Positions 1 through 8,942 are shown, numbered from the stretch's first letter. The stretch: DNA of 64,000 nt from Pantoea sp. AS-PWVM4 (GCF_000468095.1 NZ_ASZC01000002.1:62001-126000); one strand, 5' to 3'. The notes: generated from the letters alone by a model not told the origin. A program made the numbers and translations.

Positions 1-588
1 GATCCGAAAATAGCTAAATTGTTTGATGCGAATGGCGATGGAAAAGCGGATCTGGCGGGTTGTAATCCTGGCTGGGTTTGTGGACAGGTGATTGATGCAC
101 AAATTAAAGCTTATGGTTTAAGTAGTACAGTGCAGCAGAATCAAGGAAATTATTCCGCCATCATCGCAGATACCATGACGCGCTATAAGTCTGGGAAACC
201 AGTTCTGTATTTCACCTGGACGCCATATTGGGTCAGTGATGAATTAAAACCAGGAAAAGATGTTGTCTGGTTGACCGTACCTTTTTCTGTTACGCCAGGT
301 TCTCAGAAAAATGAAGATACTGCATTGCCTAATGGGAAAAATTACGGTTTCAAACCTAATAATGAGCATGTTGTTGCTAACAAAGAATGGGCGGCTAAAA
401 ACCCGGCAGCAGCGAAATTGTTTGCCATCGTGAAATTACCCCTTGCTGATGTCAATGCACAGAACCAACGTATGCATGAAGGTGAATCCTCAGCAGCCGA
501 TATTCAACGACACGTAGATGGTTGGATCAAGGCACACCAGGCTACTTTCGATGGTTGGATCAAACAGGCGAAAGCAGCGGTGCGATAA
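1..588 (+). CDS. proX: ProX glycine betaine/proline betaine-binding protein, C-terminal part (5' end outside window)
   Basis: This is the periplasmic substrate-binding subunit of the ProVWX (ProU) osmoprotectant ABC importer, which delivers glycine betaine and proline betaine to the ProW permease under osmotic stress. The reading frame is open from base 1, so only about the last 195 residues are present; the signal peptide and N-terminal lobe lie upstream. The sequence follows E. coli ProX closely, including DPKIAKLFD, the CNPGW segment, the aromatic TWTPYW stretch that supplies part of the betaine-binding cage in the family, and the C-terminal [10 protein letters not shown]. It ends in TAA directly before a strong hairpin, so it is the last gene of its operon. 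Identification is from remembered similarity and is firm. Confidence 0.95.
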   Translation, partial: DPKIAKLFDANGDGKADLAGCNPGWVCGQVIDAQIKAYGLSSTVQQNQGNYSAIIADTMTRYKSGKPVLYFTWTPYWVSDELKPGKDVVWLTVPFSVTPGSQKNEDTALPNGKNYGFKPNNEHVVANKEWAAKNPAAAKLFAIVKLPLADVNAQNQRMHEGESSAADIQRHVDGWIKAHQATFDGWIKQAKAAVR

Positions 589-596
589 CCAGACTA

Positions 597-620
597 TCCC
601 GACCTGTTCTCAGGTCGGGA
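597..620 (+). terminator. Terminator after proX, shared with the convergent MFS gene
   Basis: A perfect 10-bp stem (TCCCGACCTG, loop TTCT, CAGGTCGGGA) fills the gap between the proX stop and the stop of the convergent transporter gene. The T tract is short, so it may act in both directions. Confidence 0.7.
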
Positions 621-2054
621 TTAACGTTGTCGCTGAGAAACACGCTCCCCCGCTGTCGGCTCCAGCCGCACCATATCCCATACCCCAATCAGCGTAATCA
701 GGGCAATCACCCCAAATCCCACCTTAAACCCTATCCCTGGTACCGCCGTGTAACCAAACTCATCCCCCAACACCGTCCCCAGCCGGATACACAACGCTCC
801 CAGTGTTACCCCCAGCCCGCTCGCCAACTGTAAGGAGGTACTAAATAGCGTATTCGCCGAACTCATCTCCTGCGCGGGCACCTCAGCAAAAGCCAGTGAG
901 CTGATCCCGGTAAACTGCATCGAACGACTTAATCCGCCCATAAATAGCAGTACCAGCGTAATCACATGCGGTGAGGTCGGCGTCAAAAACGCACACAGCA
1001 GCAGCGTCAGCACACAAACCACACCGTTTCCAATCAGCAGCTTACGGAAGCCAAAATAGCGAATCAGTGGCGTGGTGGCGGGTTTCATCGCCAGGTTACC
1101 GGCAAACACCGCCAGCACCAACGAACCGGCTTGAAAGGCATTCATGCCGAAACCGACCTGGAACATCAGCGGCAGCATAAAAGGAGCGGAGCTGATAGTG
1201 GCGCGTAGCAGGAAGCCACCACGCATGGTGATGCGGAAAGAGGGCACGGAAAGCGATGACAGGCTAATCAGCGGCGCTTTGCTGCGGCGCAAATGGCGGA
1301 TGCTCCACACCAGCGTTGCCAGTCCAAGTGCAATCGTCACGGCTGCGGCAGTCAGGCTGGCGCTTTGCTGGCTCAACATTTCCAGGCCAGCCACCAGGCA
1401 CAGCATGGTGACACCGGTAGCGATAAAACCGGTGACATCGAATGGACGATGCTGGTGAGCCGAGTCATTTGGCATCATGCGCAGCGCCAGGATGATGGCG
1501 ATAATCCCCAGCGGCACGTTGAGGAAAAAGATCCAGTGCCAACTGGCGTAGGTAGTGATAAACCCGCCGAGCGGCGGCCCAATGATCGGGGCGACCAGCG
1601 CGGGCCACGTCAGGGTGGCGATGGCTTTGATCAGCTGATCTTTGGGCGTGGTGCGTAGAACCACCAGACGGCCAACCGGCACCATCATGGCACCGCCAAT
1701 GCCCTGCAAGATACGCATCAACACAAATTCAGTGACGTTATGCGTCAGGCCGCAAAACAGTGATGACAGGGTGAAAATGGTTAACGCGAGGCTGAAGACA
1801 TTACGCGCACCAAAACGTTCCGCCACCCAGCCATTGGCCGGGATCAGCACCGCCAGCGTCAGCAGATAGGCGCTGATGCCGATGTTCAGATCGATAGCGG
1901 AGACGCCAAACGCTTTGGCCATGTCCGGCAACGCGGTGGCGATCACCGTGCCATCAAGAAACTCCATGAAAAATGCGCTGGCAACCAGTAGCGCCAGGCC
2001 GGAGATGCGGCCCGAGCGGGAGACGTCTTCCCCGGTTGAATCAGATAAAGCCAT
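621..2054 (-). CDS. MFS multidrug-type exporter, DHA2 (14-TM) family, HsrA/EmrB-like
   Basis: A 477-residue inner-membrane major facilitator protein that probably exports drugs or small toxic compounds by proton antiport. Visible family features are an acidic residue in TM1 (FFMEFLDGTVIATALP), the GWVAERFGAR loop after TM2 (motif A), RILQGIGGAMMVPVGR in TM4 and a PIIGPPLGG motif C in TM5. Length and hydrophobic pattern suit the 14-helix DHA2 class, and the sequence resembles E. coli HsrA (YieO) more than EmrB. There is no membrane-fusion partner alongside, so it may work alone in the inner membrane. It is convergent with proX and divergent from the GntR-type regulator, which might control it. 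Substrate unknown. Confidence 0.85.
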   Translation of the reverse strand: MALSDSTGEDVSRSGRISGLALLVASAFFMEFLDGTVIATALPDMAKAFGVSAIDLNIGISAYLLTLAVLIPANGWVAERFGARNVFSLALTIFTLSSLFCGLTHNVTEFVLMRILQGIGGAMMVPVGRLVVLRTTPKDQLIKAIATLTWPALVAPIIGPPLGGFITTYASWHWIFFLNVPLGIIAIILALRMMPNDSAHQHRPFDVTGFIATGVTMLCLVAGLEMLSQQSASLTAAAVTIALGLATLVWSIRHLRRSKAPLISLSSLSVPSFRITMRGGFLLRATISSAPFMLPLMFQVGFGMNAFQAGSLVLAVFAGNLAMKPATTPLIRYFGFRKLLIGNGVVCVLTLLLCAFLTPTSPHVITLVLLFMGGLSRSMQFTGISSLAFAEVPAQEMSSANTLFSTSLQLASGLGVTLGALCIRLGTVLGDEFGYTAVPGIGFKVGFGVIALITLIGVWDMVRLEPTAGERVSQRQR

Positions 2055-2282
2055 GCGGTGCCCTTAGCATAACAACGCCCAATCATTTGGGAGAGGTGTG
2101 ATAGGTTTGTAAAGTTGTTATACCAAAAAAACAAAACGCGGATGAATACCCATGTCAAACTTGTTGGCTAAATATTGATATTCGACAACAATTTCCTTCA
2201 CGCAATTTCCCCTACAACCTGTTCAGCAAGCAGCCCTTGAGATGTTAATATCGAGGCATTAACACCCCCGGATGAGGTCAGA

Positions 2283-2969
2283 ATGAGTCAGGTCGCCACC
2301 GCGAAGCAGCGTGAAGTGCAGCGTATCGTTGATGCGCTCTCGCTCGCTATCGCGCAGCATCGTCTAAAGCCAGGCAGGCGGTTAGTCGAGGCGCAAATTG
2401 TCGAGGCGTTAAAAGCCAATCGCAACCATGTGCAGGCGGCGCTACAACGTCTGGCGTTGCAGCATATCGTGACTATCGAACCCAATATCGGTGCGATGGT
2501 GGCGCATCCTGAAGCGCAGGAAGCACGGGAGATCTTTATTGCCCGGCGGGCGATTGAGAGCGCGATTGTGGCGTCGATAACCCCCACGCAGATGGCGCAG
2601 TTTGCCGATGATATCGATGCGCAGCAAAAGGCCGAACATGCCGCCACCGGGCAGCAGGATCGTCGTGATATCGTGCGTGAGTTGAGTGCCTTTCACCTGT
2701 TGTTGGCAAAAGTCAGCGGCAACAAAGTATTGAGTGAAATTCTGTCAAACCTGATGGTGCGCAGTTCGCTGATTGTCGCGCTGTATCAGCGTAATGATGT
2801 GCCGTCATGCCAGTGCGCCGAGCACGGTGCGATCCTTACGGCGTTAAAAGCGGGCAACACCGAAGAAGCGCAGCAAATCATGCTGGCGCATCTGAATGAA
2901 CTGGAAGCGGAACTGGATTTAACCGAAGTGGTATCCGAGGAGCTGTCGCTGAGCCAGGCACTGCTGTAA
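2283..2969 (+). CDS. GntR-family transcriptional regulator, FadR/FCD subfamily
   Basis: A 228-residue DNA-binding regulator. Residues about 12-75 form a winged helix-turn-helix (RLVEAQIVEALKANRNHVQAALQRL); residues about 90-215 form an all-helical FCD ligand-binding domain. Three histidines in the segments SAFHLLLAKVSGN, CAEHGAILTALKAG and LAHLNELEAEL match the usual FCD metal/ligand site. The ATG lies after GATGAGGTCAGA, a modest ribosome site. The gene is divergent from the MFS exporter and convergent with the amidohydrolase that ends the ABC operon, so it could control either one. Regulators of this class usually respond to a carboxylic or amino acid; which ligand is not visible here. Confidence 0.88.
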   Translation: MSQVATAKQREVQRIVDALSLAIAQHRLKPGRRLVEAQIVEALKANRNHVQAALQRLALQHIVTIEPNIGAMVAHPEAQEAREIFIARRAIESAIVASITPTQMAQFADDIDAQQKAEHAATGQQDRRDIVRELSAFHLLLAKVSGNKVLSEILSNLMVRSSLIVALYQRNDVPSCQCAEHGAILTALKAGNTEEAQQIMLAHLNELEAELDLTEVVSEELSLSQALL

Positions 2970-3003
2970 ACGGGGTACGAGCGCTCAGTCGCCCTCATCC
3001 CGA

Positions 3004-3027
3004 CCTTCCCCCGTAAGCGGGAGAAGG
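3004..3027. terminator. Hairpin between convergent GntR gene and amidohydrolase gene
   Basis: CCTTCCCCCG and CGGGAGAAGG pair around a TAAG loop with one mismatch. It sits in the 76-bp convergent gap. There is no T tract on either side, so it may be a small dispersed repeat or a weak bidirectional terminator. Confidence 0.45.
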
Positions 3028-3045
3028 AGGGGGGGCACATACCCG

Positions 3046-4260
3046 TTAAGGTCTATTGAGCACAGCCTGCGGGCGGTTGAAGGTTTGTCTGCCACGTTTA
3101 AAACCGGCGATTGGCGGGGCAATCTGCGCCACAATCTGCCCGGCGTGTGTCACATCAAATATCACCATATCGGCCAGGCAGCCTGGCGTCAGGCCATAGT
3201 CGGTTAAGCGCAACAGCTTTGCCGACTGGCTGGAGATCCAGCTCAGGCATCGCAGCAAATCTCCCTGGGTTCCCAATTGACGCACGTTGGCGAACAGGTT
3301 GGCCTGGCGTACCAGTGAGGCATCGCCAAACGGGGTAAAGGGATTGGCGATATTGTTGGTGGAGAGGGAACACACCACGCCACAGCGATCCAGCTCATCC
3401 AGCGGTGCGACGCCACGCGGTTGCAGGGCAAAGCGATCGCGCGCGGTGAGAAACAGGTCGGTGGCGGGCAGGGCGGTGACCTGCACCCCCGCATCAGCGA
3501 GCCTCCGGCCTAATGTACGCAGTGGCTCGATATCCAGAATCGATAACTTGGTAACGTGCCCGACGGTAACCCGGCCGCCCCAGCCTGCGCGTTCTGTCTC
3601 CTCAATCACGCTATCGATCAGCCGGTTTTCTGGCGACAGATCGAAATCGAGATGAAAATCGAGATCGACATCATAGCGTTGGGCTAAGGCAAACAGCCGC
3701 TGGATCTGACCAATTGGATCGTTGTCGGTATACGGGCAGCCGCCCAGCAGATCCGCGCCCGATGCCAGTGCTTCGCACAGCAGCGTCTCGGTGCCTGGAT
3801 TATTCAGCATCCCTTCCTGCGGAAATACGCAAAGTTGCAGATCCAGCGCCCAGGCGTAATCTGCCTGCAAACGGCGGATGGCGCGAAAACCGGTCAGACC
3901 AATCACCGGATCGATCTCGATATGGGTACGCATGCGCGTGGTGCCCTGAATAATGGCTTGTTCCAGCACGCGGGCACCACGTTGATAAACGTCCTCCTCA
4001 TTGAAATCGGCTTTGGCGCGCGCGGTTTCACGTATCGCCTCCGCCAGCGTACCCTCCTGCTGGCGGCAGCGATCGATGATGCAGGCTTTATCGAGGTGGA
4101 TATGGGTTTCCAGCAGGCCGGGCAGCACCAGCGCACCCGCCAGATCCAGCGTCTCCGCTGGTTCATTATGTGCAGCGACAAAATGTTCGTTGGCGATGTA
4201 CAGCGTTTGCAACGCCTCTGCGCCCGGCAATCGGGCATTGATGATGTTCAGTCGTTTCAT
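3046..4260 (-). CDS. Cytosine-deaminase-like amidohydrolase
   Basis: A 404-residue amidohydrolase-superfamily enzyme, probably a cytoplasmic hydrolase or deaminase of a nitrogen compound brought in by the ABC transporter upstream. Metal-ligand candidates are H53 and H55 (THIHLDK), H203 (FHLDFD) and H235 (TVGHVTK). Against E. coli cytosine deaminase from memory, the catalytic Glu position next to H203 reads Phe (HLDFD in place of HCDEID), and the late metal-binding Asp is Asn in the STNNIANPF segment. It is therefore a variant subfamily and should not be called codA. The ATG overlaps the stop of the LivMGF fusion gene by four bases, so translation is coupled. The substrate is unknown; ring amides, pyrimidines or triazine-like compounds are guesses. 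Confidence 0.82.
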   Translation of the reverse strand: MKRLNIINARLPGAEALQTLYIANEHFVAAHNEPAETLDLAGALVLPGLLETHIHLDKACIIDRCRQQEGTLAEAIRETARAKADFNEEDVYQRGARVLEQAIIQGTTRMRTHIEIDPVIGLTGFRAIRRLQADYAWALDLQLCVFPQEGMLNNPGTETLLCEALASGADLLGGCPYTDNDPIGQIQRLFALAQRYDVDLDFHLDFDLSPENRLIDSVIEETERAGWGGRVTVGHVTKLSILDIEPLRTLGRRLADAGVQVTALPATDLFLTARDRFALQPRGVAPLDELDRCGVVCSLSTNNIANPFTPFGDASLVRQANLFANVRQLGTQGDLLRCLSWISSQSAKLLRLTDYGLTPGCLADMVIFDVTHAGQIVAQIAPPIAGFKRGRQTFNRPQAVLNRP

Positions 4261-6725
4261 GCGTTCCCTGCTCCCAGCCAGGCTTCTGCCAGATCCGCCT
4301 GCGCCAGCAGATCCTGCGCGCGTCCGGCTTTGACCACTTCACCCGATTCCAGCACCAGCGCACGGTCGGCAATGGTCAGGGCGAGATTTGCCATCTGATC
4401 GACCAGCAGCAGCGTGACGCCTTCATTACGTAACCCGGCCAGCGCGTCATACAGTTCGCCAATCATCGCAGGTGACAGGCCGAGGCTGGGTTCATCCAGC
4501 AGCAAAATTGAGGGGCGCGACATCAGGCCACGGCCAATCGCGACCATCTGTTGTTCGCCGCCGGAGAGTAGCCCAGCCTGGCTGTGCAGGCGATCGCGCA
4601 GGCGTGGGAAGCGGCGCAGGATCGCCTCCACTTCCGCCTGCGGATCGAGCCGTTCGCTACAGGCATACTGGCCGATCAGCAGGTTATCCAGCACCGTCAT
4701 TTGCGGGAACAACTGGCGTCCTTCCGGCACCAGCGCCAGACCGCGAGCGGCGATTTGGGCGGCGTTGAGTTCTTTGATCGAATGATCGTGCAGATAAATG
4801 GCTCCGCTGCGTGCCGGATGCAGCCCGGCCAGCGTTTGCAGAATGGTGGACTTCCCGGCTCCGTTGGCGCCGAGAATCGCCACGGTTTCGCCCGGATTGA
4901 CGGTGAAGCTGACATTACGCACCACCGGCGCAGCGCCATAGTCGAGCGTCAGTTTATCCACCACCAGCCCCGGTTCGCCGCTGCTGCGCAACGGCATCAC
5001 GCGCGGTTTGCCGCGATACTCGGTGCCGCCGAGATAGGCAGCGATCACTGCCGGATTGCGCTGCACCTCTGCCGGACTGCCTTGTGCCAGGGGTTTACCG
5101 GCATCCAGCACTTGCAGACGATCGCTGACCGCCATCACCAGCGCCATATCGTGTTCAACCACGATCACTGCCAGACCAAATTTTGCCAGTCGGCGCAACA
5201 GCGGGATCAGGGCATCCGTTTCTTCCCGACTCAGTCCGGCTGCGGGTTCATCCAGCAGCAGCAGGGCAGGATCGAGCGCCAGCGCACGGGCAATCTCCAC
5301 CAGCCGACGATCAACATGCGGCAGATCTTCTGCCGGGGTATGCACCGAACCGCGATAACCAACCAACGCCAGCAGTGCCAGCGCGACCTCCCGTTGCTGC
5401 TGCGCCGGGTGACGCCACGGCAGTCCCTGGCGGCCACGCTGCTGAGCCACCAGCAGGTTTTCCAGCACGCTCATTCCGCCGAACAGTTGGGTGGTTTGGT
5501 AGGTGCGGGCGATCCCGGCGCGTGCGACGCGCCAGGCAGGCTGACCACGCAGTTCCTGTCGCAGGCGAATGCTGCCGCTGTCGGCACGATAAAAGCCGCT
5601 GATCATATTCAGCACCGTGGTTTTTCCGGCGCCGTTTGGCCCCATCAGGCCGAGGATCTCACCGGCACGCACTTTGAAGCTGACATCGTTGGCCGCCTGG
5701 ACGCCACCAAAGCGGATGCCGATCCCCTCGACATTCAACACATCATTGCCGCCACGCTGGAAGTGCCGTTGCAGCAGGGCTTCGTCGGGTGTTGCAGGGG
5801 CGAATTGTGCAGCGGGTTTCGCCAGCCAGCGCGCCAGCGTACCGAGCAGGCCACGCGGTGCCAGCCACAGCACGCTGAGTAGCAACACGGCAAAAATCAG
5901 CAGGCGATATTCCGCGAACGAGGACAGCAGCTCCGGCAGCACCACAATCAATAACGCGCCCAGCAGTGGGCCGAATAGCGTACCGCTACCGCCAACCACC
6001 ACTGCCAACACAAACAGGATCGACTGTGCGAAGGGGAAAGAATCCGGGTTGATAAACATCATCAACGGCGCAACGAAAGTACCGGCGGCGCTGGCGAGCA
6101 TGGCAGAAAGCGCGAACGCCAGCGTTTTACTGACCACCGGGTTGAAGCCCAGCGAACGGGCAGCAATCTCACTGGCCTTGACGGCACGCATCGCCAGTCC
6201 CCATTGGCTGCCTTGCAGGCGGGCAAACAGCGCCAGCGCTGCCAGCATCAGCACGGCGCAGCATAAGGCCAGTCCGATATTGGGATCGAGCGGGCCAAAG
6301 TCGGGCATCGGGATGCCCATCAATCCATTCGAGCCGCCGGTCACCTCACGCCATTCAATCAATACATGGCGCACCACCAGCGCAAAAGCGATGGTAATCA
6401 TTGCCAGAAACGGACCGCTGACACGCAGCGCCGGGATGGCCAGTAAACCGCCAATCACGCCACATACCACCATCGCCACCAACATGGCGACGCCGAGCGG
6501 CACGCCATTCATGGTCAACGCCGCCGAAACGTAGGCTCCGAGCGCGTAGAAGGCGATGTGGCCGAAGGAGATTTGTCCGCTTAGCCCCAGCAGAATATTC
6601 AGCCCGACCACCGTAGTGACGGCGAGGGCAAACAGGGAGAACACCAGCAGCGCATAGCTGCCGAGCACGAAGGGCAGCAGCAGGCTGATCAGGGCCAGCG
6701 CAGCAAGGGGGAGGGTTTTGATCAT
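4257..6725 (-). CDS. Fused branched-chain-type ABC transporter: LivM permease + LivG ATPase + LivF ATPase
   Basis: One 822-residue reading frame carries three subunits that are normally separate. Residues 1 to about 330 are a LivM-type permease with roughly nine to ten membrane helices. A LivG-type ATPase follows (Walker A GPNGAGKTT near 363, Walker B LLLLDEPAAGLS near 488), with the signature degenerated to LPHVDRRLVEIARAL. From about 590 a LivF-type ATPase follows (Walker A GANGAGKST near 618, LSGGEQQMVAIGR near 719, then LLLDEPSLGLSP). The frame is unbroken. The chosen ATG at 6725 overlaps the LivH stop (ATGA); an upstream in-frame start at 6830 lies inside livH and has no support. It works with LivH and the upstream binding protein. 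The likely cargo is an amino acid or amide-type compound, not necessarily leucine. Confidence 0.92.
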   Translation of the reverse strand: MIKTLPLAALALISLLLPFVLGSYALLVFSLFALAVTTVVGLNILLGLSGQISFGHIAFYALGAYVSAALTMNGVPLGVAMLVAMVVCGVIGGLLAIPALRVSGPFLAMITIAFALVVRHVLIEWREVTGGSNGLMGIPMPDFGPLDPNIGLALCCAVLMLAALALFARLQGSQWGLAMRAVKASEIAARSLGFNPVVSKTLAFALSAMLASAAGTFVAPLMMFINPDSFPFAQSILFVLAVVVGGSGTLFGPLLGALLIVVLPELLSSFAEYRLLIFAVLLLSVLWLAPRGLLGTLARWLAKPAAQFAPATPDEALLQRHFQRGGNDVLNVEGIGIRFGGVQAANDVSFKVRAGEILGLMGPNGAGKTTVLNMISGFYRADSGSIRLRQELRGQPAWRVARAGIARTYQTTQLFGGMSVLENLLVAQQRGRQGLPWRHPAQQQREVALALLALVGYRGSVHTPAEDLPHVDRRLVEIARALALDPALLLLDEPAAGLSREETDALIPLLRRLAKFGLAVIVVEHDMALVMAVSDRLQVLDAGKPLAQGSPAEVQRNPAVIAAYLGGTEYRGKPRVMPLRSSGEPGLVVDKLTLDYGAAPVVRNVSFTVNPGETVAILGANGAGKSTILQTLAGLHPARSGAIYLHDHSIKELNAAQIAARGLALVPEGRQLFPQMTVLDNLLIGQYACSERLDPQAEVEAILRRFPRLRDRLHSQAGLLSGGEQQMVAIGRGLMSRPSILLLDEPSLGLSPAMIGELYDALAGLRNEGVTLLLVDQMANLALTIADRALVLESGEVVKAGRAQDLLAQADLAEAWLGAGNA

Positions 6726-7585
6726 ACTTTGACCCTTAATTTTTGCCCGAACAACCCGTTCGGGCGCAGCGCCAGTGCCAGAATCACCAGCGAGAAGGTG
6801 AAGATTTGCGTGAAGGCGGAGCCAAACCACAGCGTAACCAGCGCTTCACTGAGGCCAAACAGCAACCCGGCGATCCAGATGCCGCTGCTGCTGGCAAGAC
6901 CGCCGAGGATTGCCACCGCGAAGGCTTTCAGGCCGAATAAGGTGCCCATATCGCTTTGGATGCTGAACAACGGCGCGATCAGCAGGCCAGCCAGCGCGGC
7001 AAACACGGTGGAGAGGGCGAACGCCACTGCCACCACGGTATTCACCCGAATGCCCATTAACTGCGCAGCGCGCGGGTTCTGTACCGTGGCTTCCAGCACT
7101 TTGCCGATGCGGCTGTAACGGCGGATCACGGTCAGAGCCACCACGATTACCACGCCGGTCAGCGGGATCAGCAGGTTGATTAGCGACCATGAGCTGCCAA
7201 ACAACGTAAAGGTGACGTCGGTCACCGGGAACTGGCGCGGCTCTTTGCCGAAAGTAAACATCGCCAGGTTATCGACGAGGATCCCGCCCGCCACCGTCGC
7301 CATCAGCCAGGCTTCCGAATTGCGTGCCACAAACGGTCGCACCAGCAGGCGCTCAATCACCACGCCATACAAGGCGCAGCACAGCAACGTGGCGGGCAGA
7401 GCCAGCCACAACGGCCAGCCGAAAGTCACGTACAGGCTGTAACCGAGGGTTGCGCCCACCATCATGGCGCTGCCCTGAGCAAAGTTCAGGGTGCGGGACA
7501 CAATCCAGGTGATATGAAAGCCGAGCGCCAGCAGGGCATACATGCTGCCGAGGCTAAGTCCGGTGGACAGGGCGGTACTCCACAT
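6722..7585 (-). CDS. LivH-type ABC transporter permease
   Basis: A 287-residue inner-membrane permease of the branched-chain amino acid (HAAT) class with about eight hydrophobic helices, the usual LivH length. Family landmarks include ALGFHITWIVSRTLNFAQGSAMMVGA near the N-terminus and the late GLLFGLSEALVTLWFG segment. The ATG follows GGAGAAGGATA. The stop overlaps the start of the LivMGF fusion gene (ATGA), and the binding-protein gene lies 11 bp upstream, so the three proteins are made from one transcript. It pairs with the permease half of the fusion protein to form the membrane pore. Confidence 0.92.
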   Translation of the reverse strand: MWSTALSTGLSLGSMYALLALGFHITWIVSRTLNFAQGSAMMVGATLGYSLYVTFGWPLWLALPATLLCCALYGVVIERLLVRPFVARNSEAWLMATVAGGILVDNLAMFTFGKEPRQFPVTDVTFTLFGSSWSLINLLIPLTGVVIVVALTVIRRYSRIGKVLEATVQNPRAAQLMGIRVNTVVAVAFALSTVFAALAGLLIAPLFSIQSDMGTLFGLKAFAVAILGGLASSSGIWIAGLLFGLSEALVTLWFGSAFTQIFTFSLVILALALRPNGLFGQKLRVKV

Positions 7586-7596
7586 TATCCTTCTCC

Positions 7597-8775
7597 TTAC
7601 TGGGTAACTGGCAGGATCTGCTCGCCTTCAAACCGGGCAAACACGTAGTCTTTCGGTCCCAGGGCATCGTGTTGCTGCACGGTGAACGGTTGCTGATAAT
7701 GTTTAATCAGGCCGTCATAATCCTTGATGGCGTAGAAACCATTGCGAATGGCGGTGCCATCGAGGCTGGTGGCGTTGTTCAGCGCCAGGGCGGTCAGGTG
7801 CATGGCATCGTAAGCATTGGCGATGCCCACCGCCGGTGTGACATCTGCCAACCCTTTGATTTGTGGATACTGTTTTTTCAGTTCATCCATCACCTGGTTG
7901 CCTTTGGCCGAGTTATGGTCGGTAAAGACAAAGGTCTGGATAAAGGTCACCTGATCGGCACCCGGGCCAGCCAGCTCGCTGAAGCGACCGCCAGCGGGTC
8001 CCCAGTGCGAAACGACCGGCACCTGCCAGTTCATCTTGTGCAGCGATTTCACTACCTGCGCCGAAGGTCCGACGTTGCCGACCATCAGCAGAGTATCGGC
8101 ACCGTCATTTTTCAGGCGGGTCAGTTGCGGCACCAGGTCCACATCACTGTCTTCGATACGTTCAACCCCGGCTACCGGGATGTTGTTTTTCTGCAATGCT
8201 GCGCGGAAACCCTTCTCGTTCGATTCACCCCACGGATTGTTTACCAGGATCATGCCGGCTTTTTTCATGCCTTTCTTTTCGCTGGCGTATTCCACCAGTG
8301 CTTCATCCACCAGTTCATCCACTGCGGAGACGCGGAACACGTAGTTCTCCTTCGCACCGTTATGGGTGATGCCGGTGCCTGCGGCCCACAAGCCGACAAA
8401 AGGGGTCTTCAATTGATTCGCCAGCGGTACGATCGCCAGCGAGACGGGGGTGTCCAGGCCGCCGAACAGCACGGCAACTTTTTCACGCTGGATCAATTCG
8501 CGCGCAGCCAGCATCCCTTTGCCGGGGTTGCTTTCATCATCACGGCGCACCAGCTCCAGCGGATGGCCTTTCACACCACCAGCCGCATTGATCTCGTTGA
8601 TGGCGATGGTCAGCCCACGGGTCAGCGCCTCGCCCGATTTAGCCGATTGACCTGACAGTGCCGTGACCAGACCGACTTTGATCGGATCGGCTGCCAGCAC
8701 GCTCGCTGACATCATGGTCATCAGGGTGGCGGCAGCGCATAAACGCCAGTTTTTCAGTAACGATTTTCCGGACAT
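7597..8775 (-). CDS. LivK-type periplasmic substrate-binding protein
   Basis: A 392-residue periplasmic binding protein of the LivJ/LivK (type I, Leu/Ile/Val-binding) family. A signal peptide is evident: basic start (MSGKSLLKNWR), hydrophobic core, then SASVLA before ADPIKVGLVTALSG, the usual mature start. The segment SGQSAKSGEALTRGLTIAINEINAAGGVKG is typical of the first lobe. The ATG at 8775 has AGGTGA just upstream; a GTG one codon earlier is also open. This is the first gene of the four-gene ABC/amidohydrolase operon and so sets its substrate. The cargo cannot be read from the sequence; these proteins bind amino acids, amides, urea or aromatic acids in different species. Confidence 0.92.
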   Translation of the reverse strand: MSGKSLLKNWRLCAAATLMTMMSASVLAADPIKVGLVTALSGQSAKSGEALTRGLTIAINEINAAGGVKGHPLELVRRDDESNPGKGMLAARELIQREKVAVLFGGLDTPVSLAIVPLANQLKTPFVGLWAAGTGITHNGAKENYVFRVSAVDELVDEALVEYASEKKGMKKAGMILVNNPWGESNEKGFRAALQKNNIPVAGVERIEDSDVDLVPQLTRLKNDGADTLLMVGNVGPSAQVVKSLHKMNWQVPVVSHWGPAGGRFSELAGPGADQVTFIQTFVFTDHNSAKGNQVMDELKKQYPQIKGLADVTPAVGIANAYDAMHLTALALNNATSLDGTAIRNGFYAIKDYDGLIKHYQQPFTVQQHDALGPKDYVFARFEGEQILPVTQ

Positions 8776-8791
8776 CACTCACCTCATGTGG

Positions 8792-8824
8792 ATTGCTAGC
8801 AATAATATTTTTATTTCTAGCAAT
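8792..8824. promoter_or_regulatory. Candidate operator of the liv-like operon
   Basis: A perfect 12-bp palindrome ATTGCTAGCAAT (8792-8803) is followed by a second CTAGCAAT half-site at 8817-8824. The two CTAGCAAT copies start 21 bp apart, two helical turns, in the divergent gap between the binding-protein gene and the NTF2-like gene. The cognate regulator is not shown; the FCD-GntR gene at 2283 is one candidate. Confidence 0.45.
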
Positions 8825-8942
8825 TTTGATGCCAGTTTGTTATTGCTTAAAAACAGGCGGTTTATCCCGCAAGTTAGCGGCAAAGTTGCGCCATTGTGGT
8901 GCTGATGCGCCAGCGTTGTGCAAATTCACATCAGGAGGTTTT

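Noticed and set aside
3046..4260. Naming the amidohydrolase codA
   Set aside because: The catalytic Glu and metal-binding Asp positions differ from cytosine deaminase, and the operon is a liv-type importer, not codB.
4584..5882. 432-codon plus-strand ORF opposite the LivMGF fusion
   Set aside because: It is antisense to a clear ABC ATPase gene, its product is a low-complexity His/Gln/Arg-rich string with no fold pattern, and it has no ribosome site. A shadow of GC-rich codon use.
6726..6830. Longer N-terminus for the LivMGF fusion starting at 6830
   Set aside because: It would run 35 codons into livH; the ATGA overlap at 6725 is the natural start, and the extra residues resemble no LivM.
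7669..8655. 328-codon plus-strand ORF opposite the binding-protein gene
   Set aside because: Entirely inside the livK-type gene, no ribosome site and no recognisable domain.
8916..8931. TGTGCAAATTCACA as a possible CRP site
   Set aside because: The half-sites are four bases apart; a CRP site needs six, and it overlaps the ribosome site of the NTF2-like gene.
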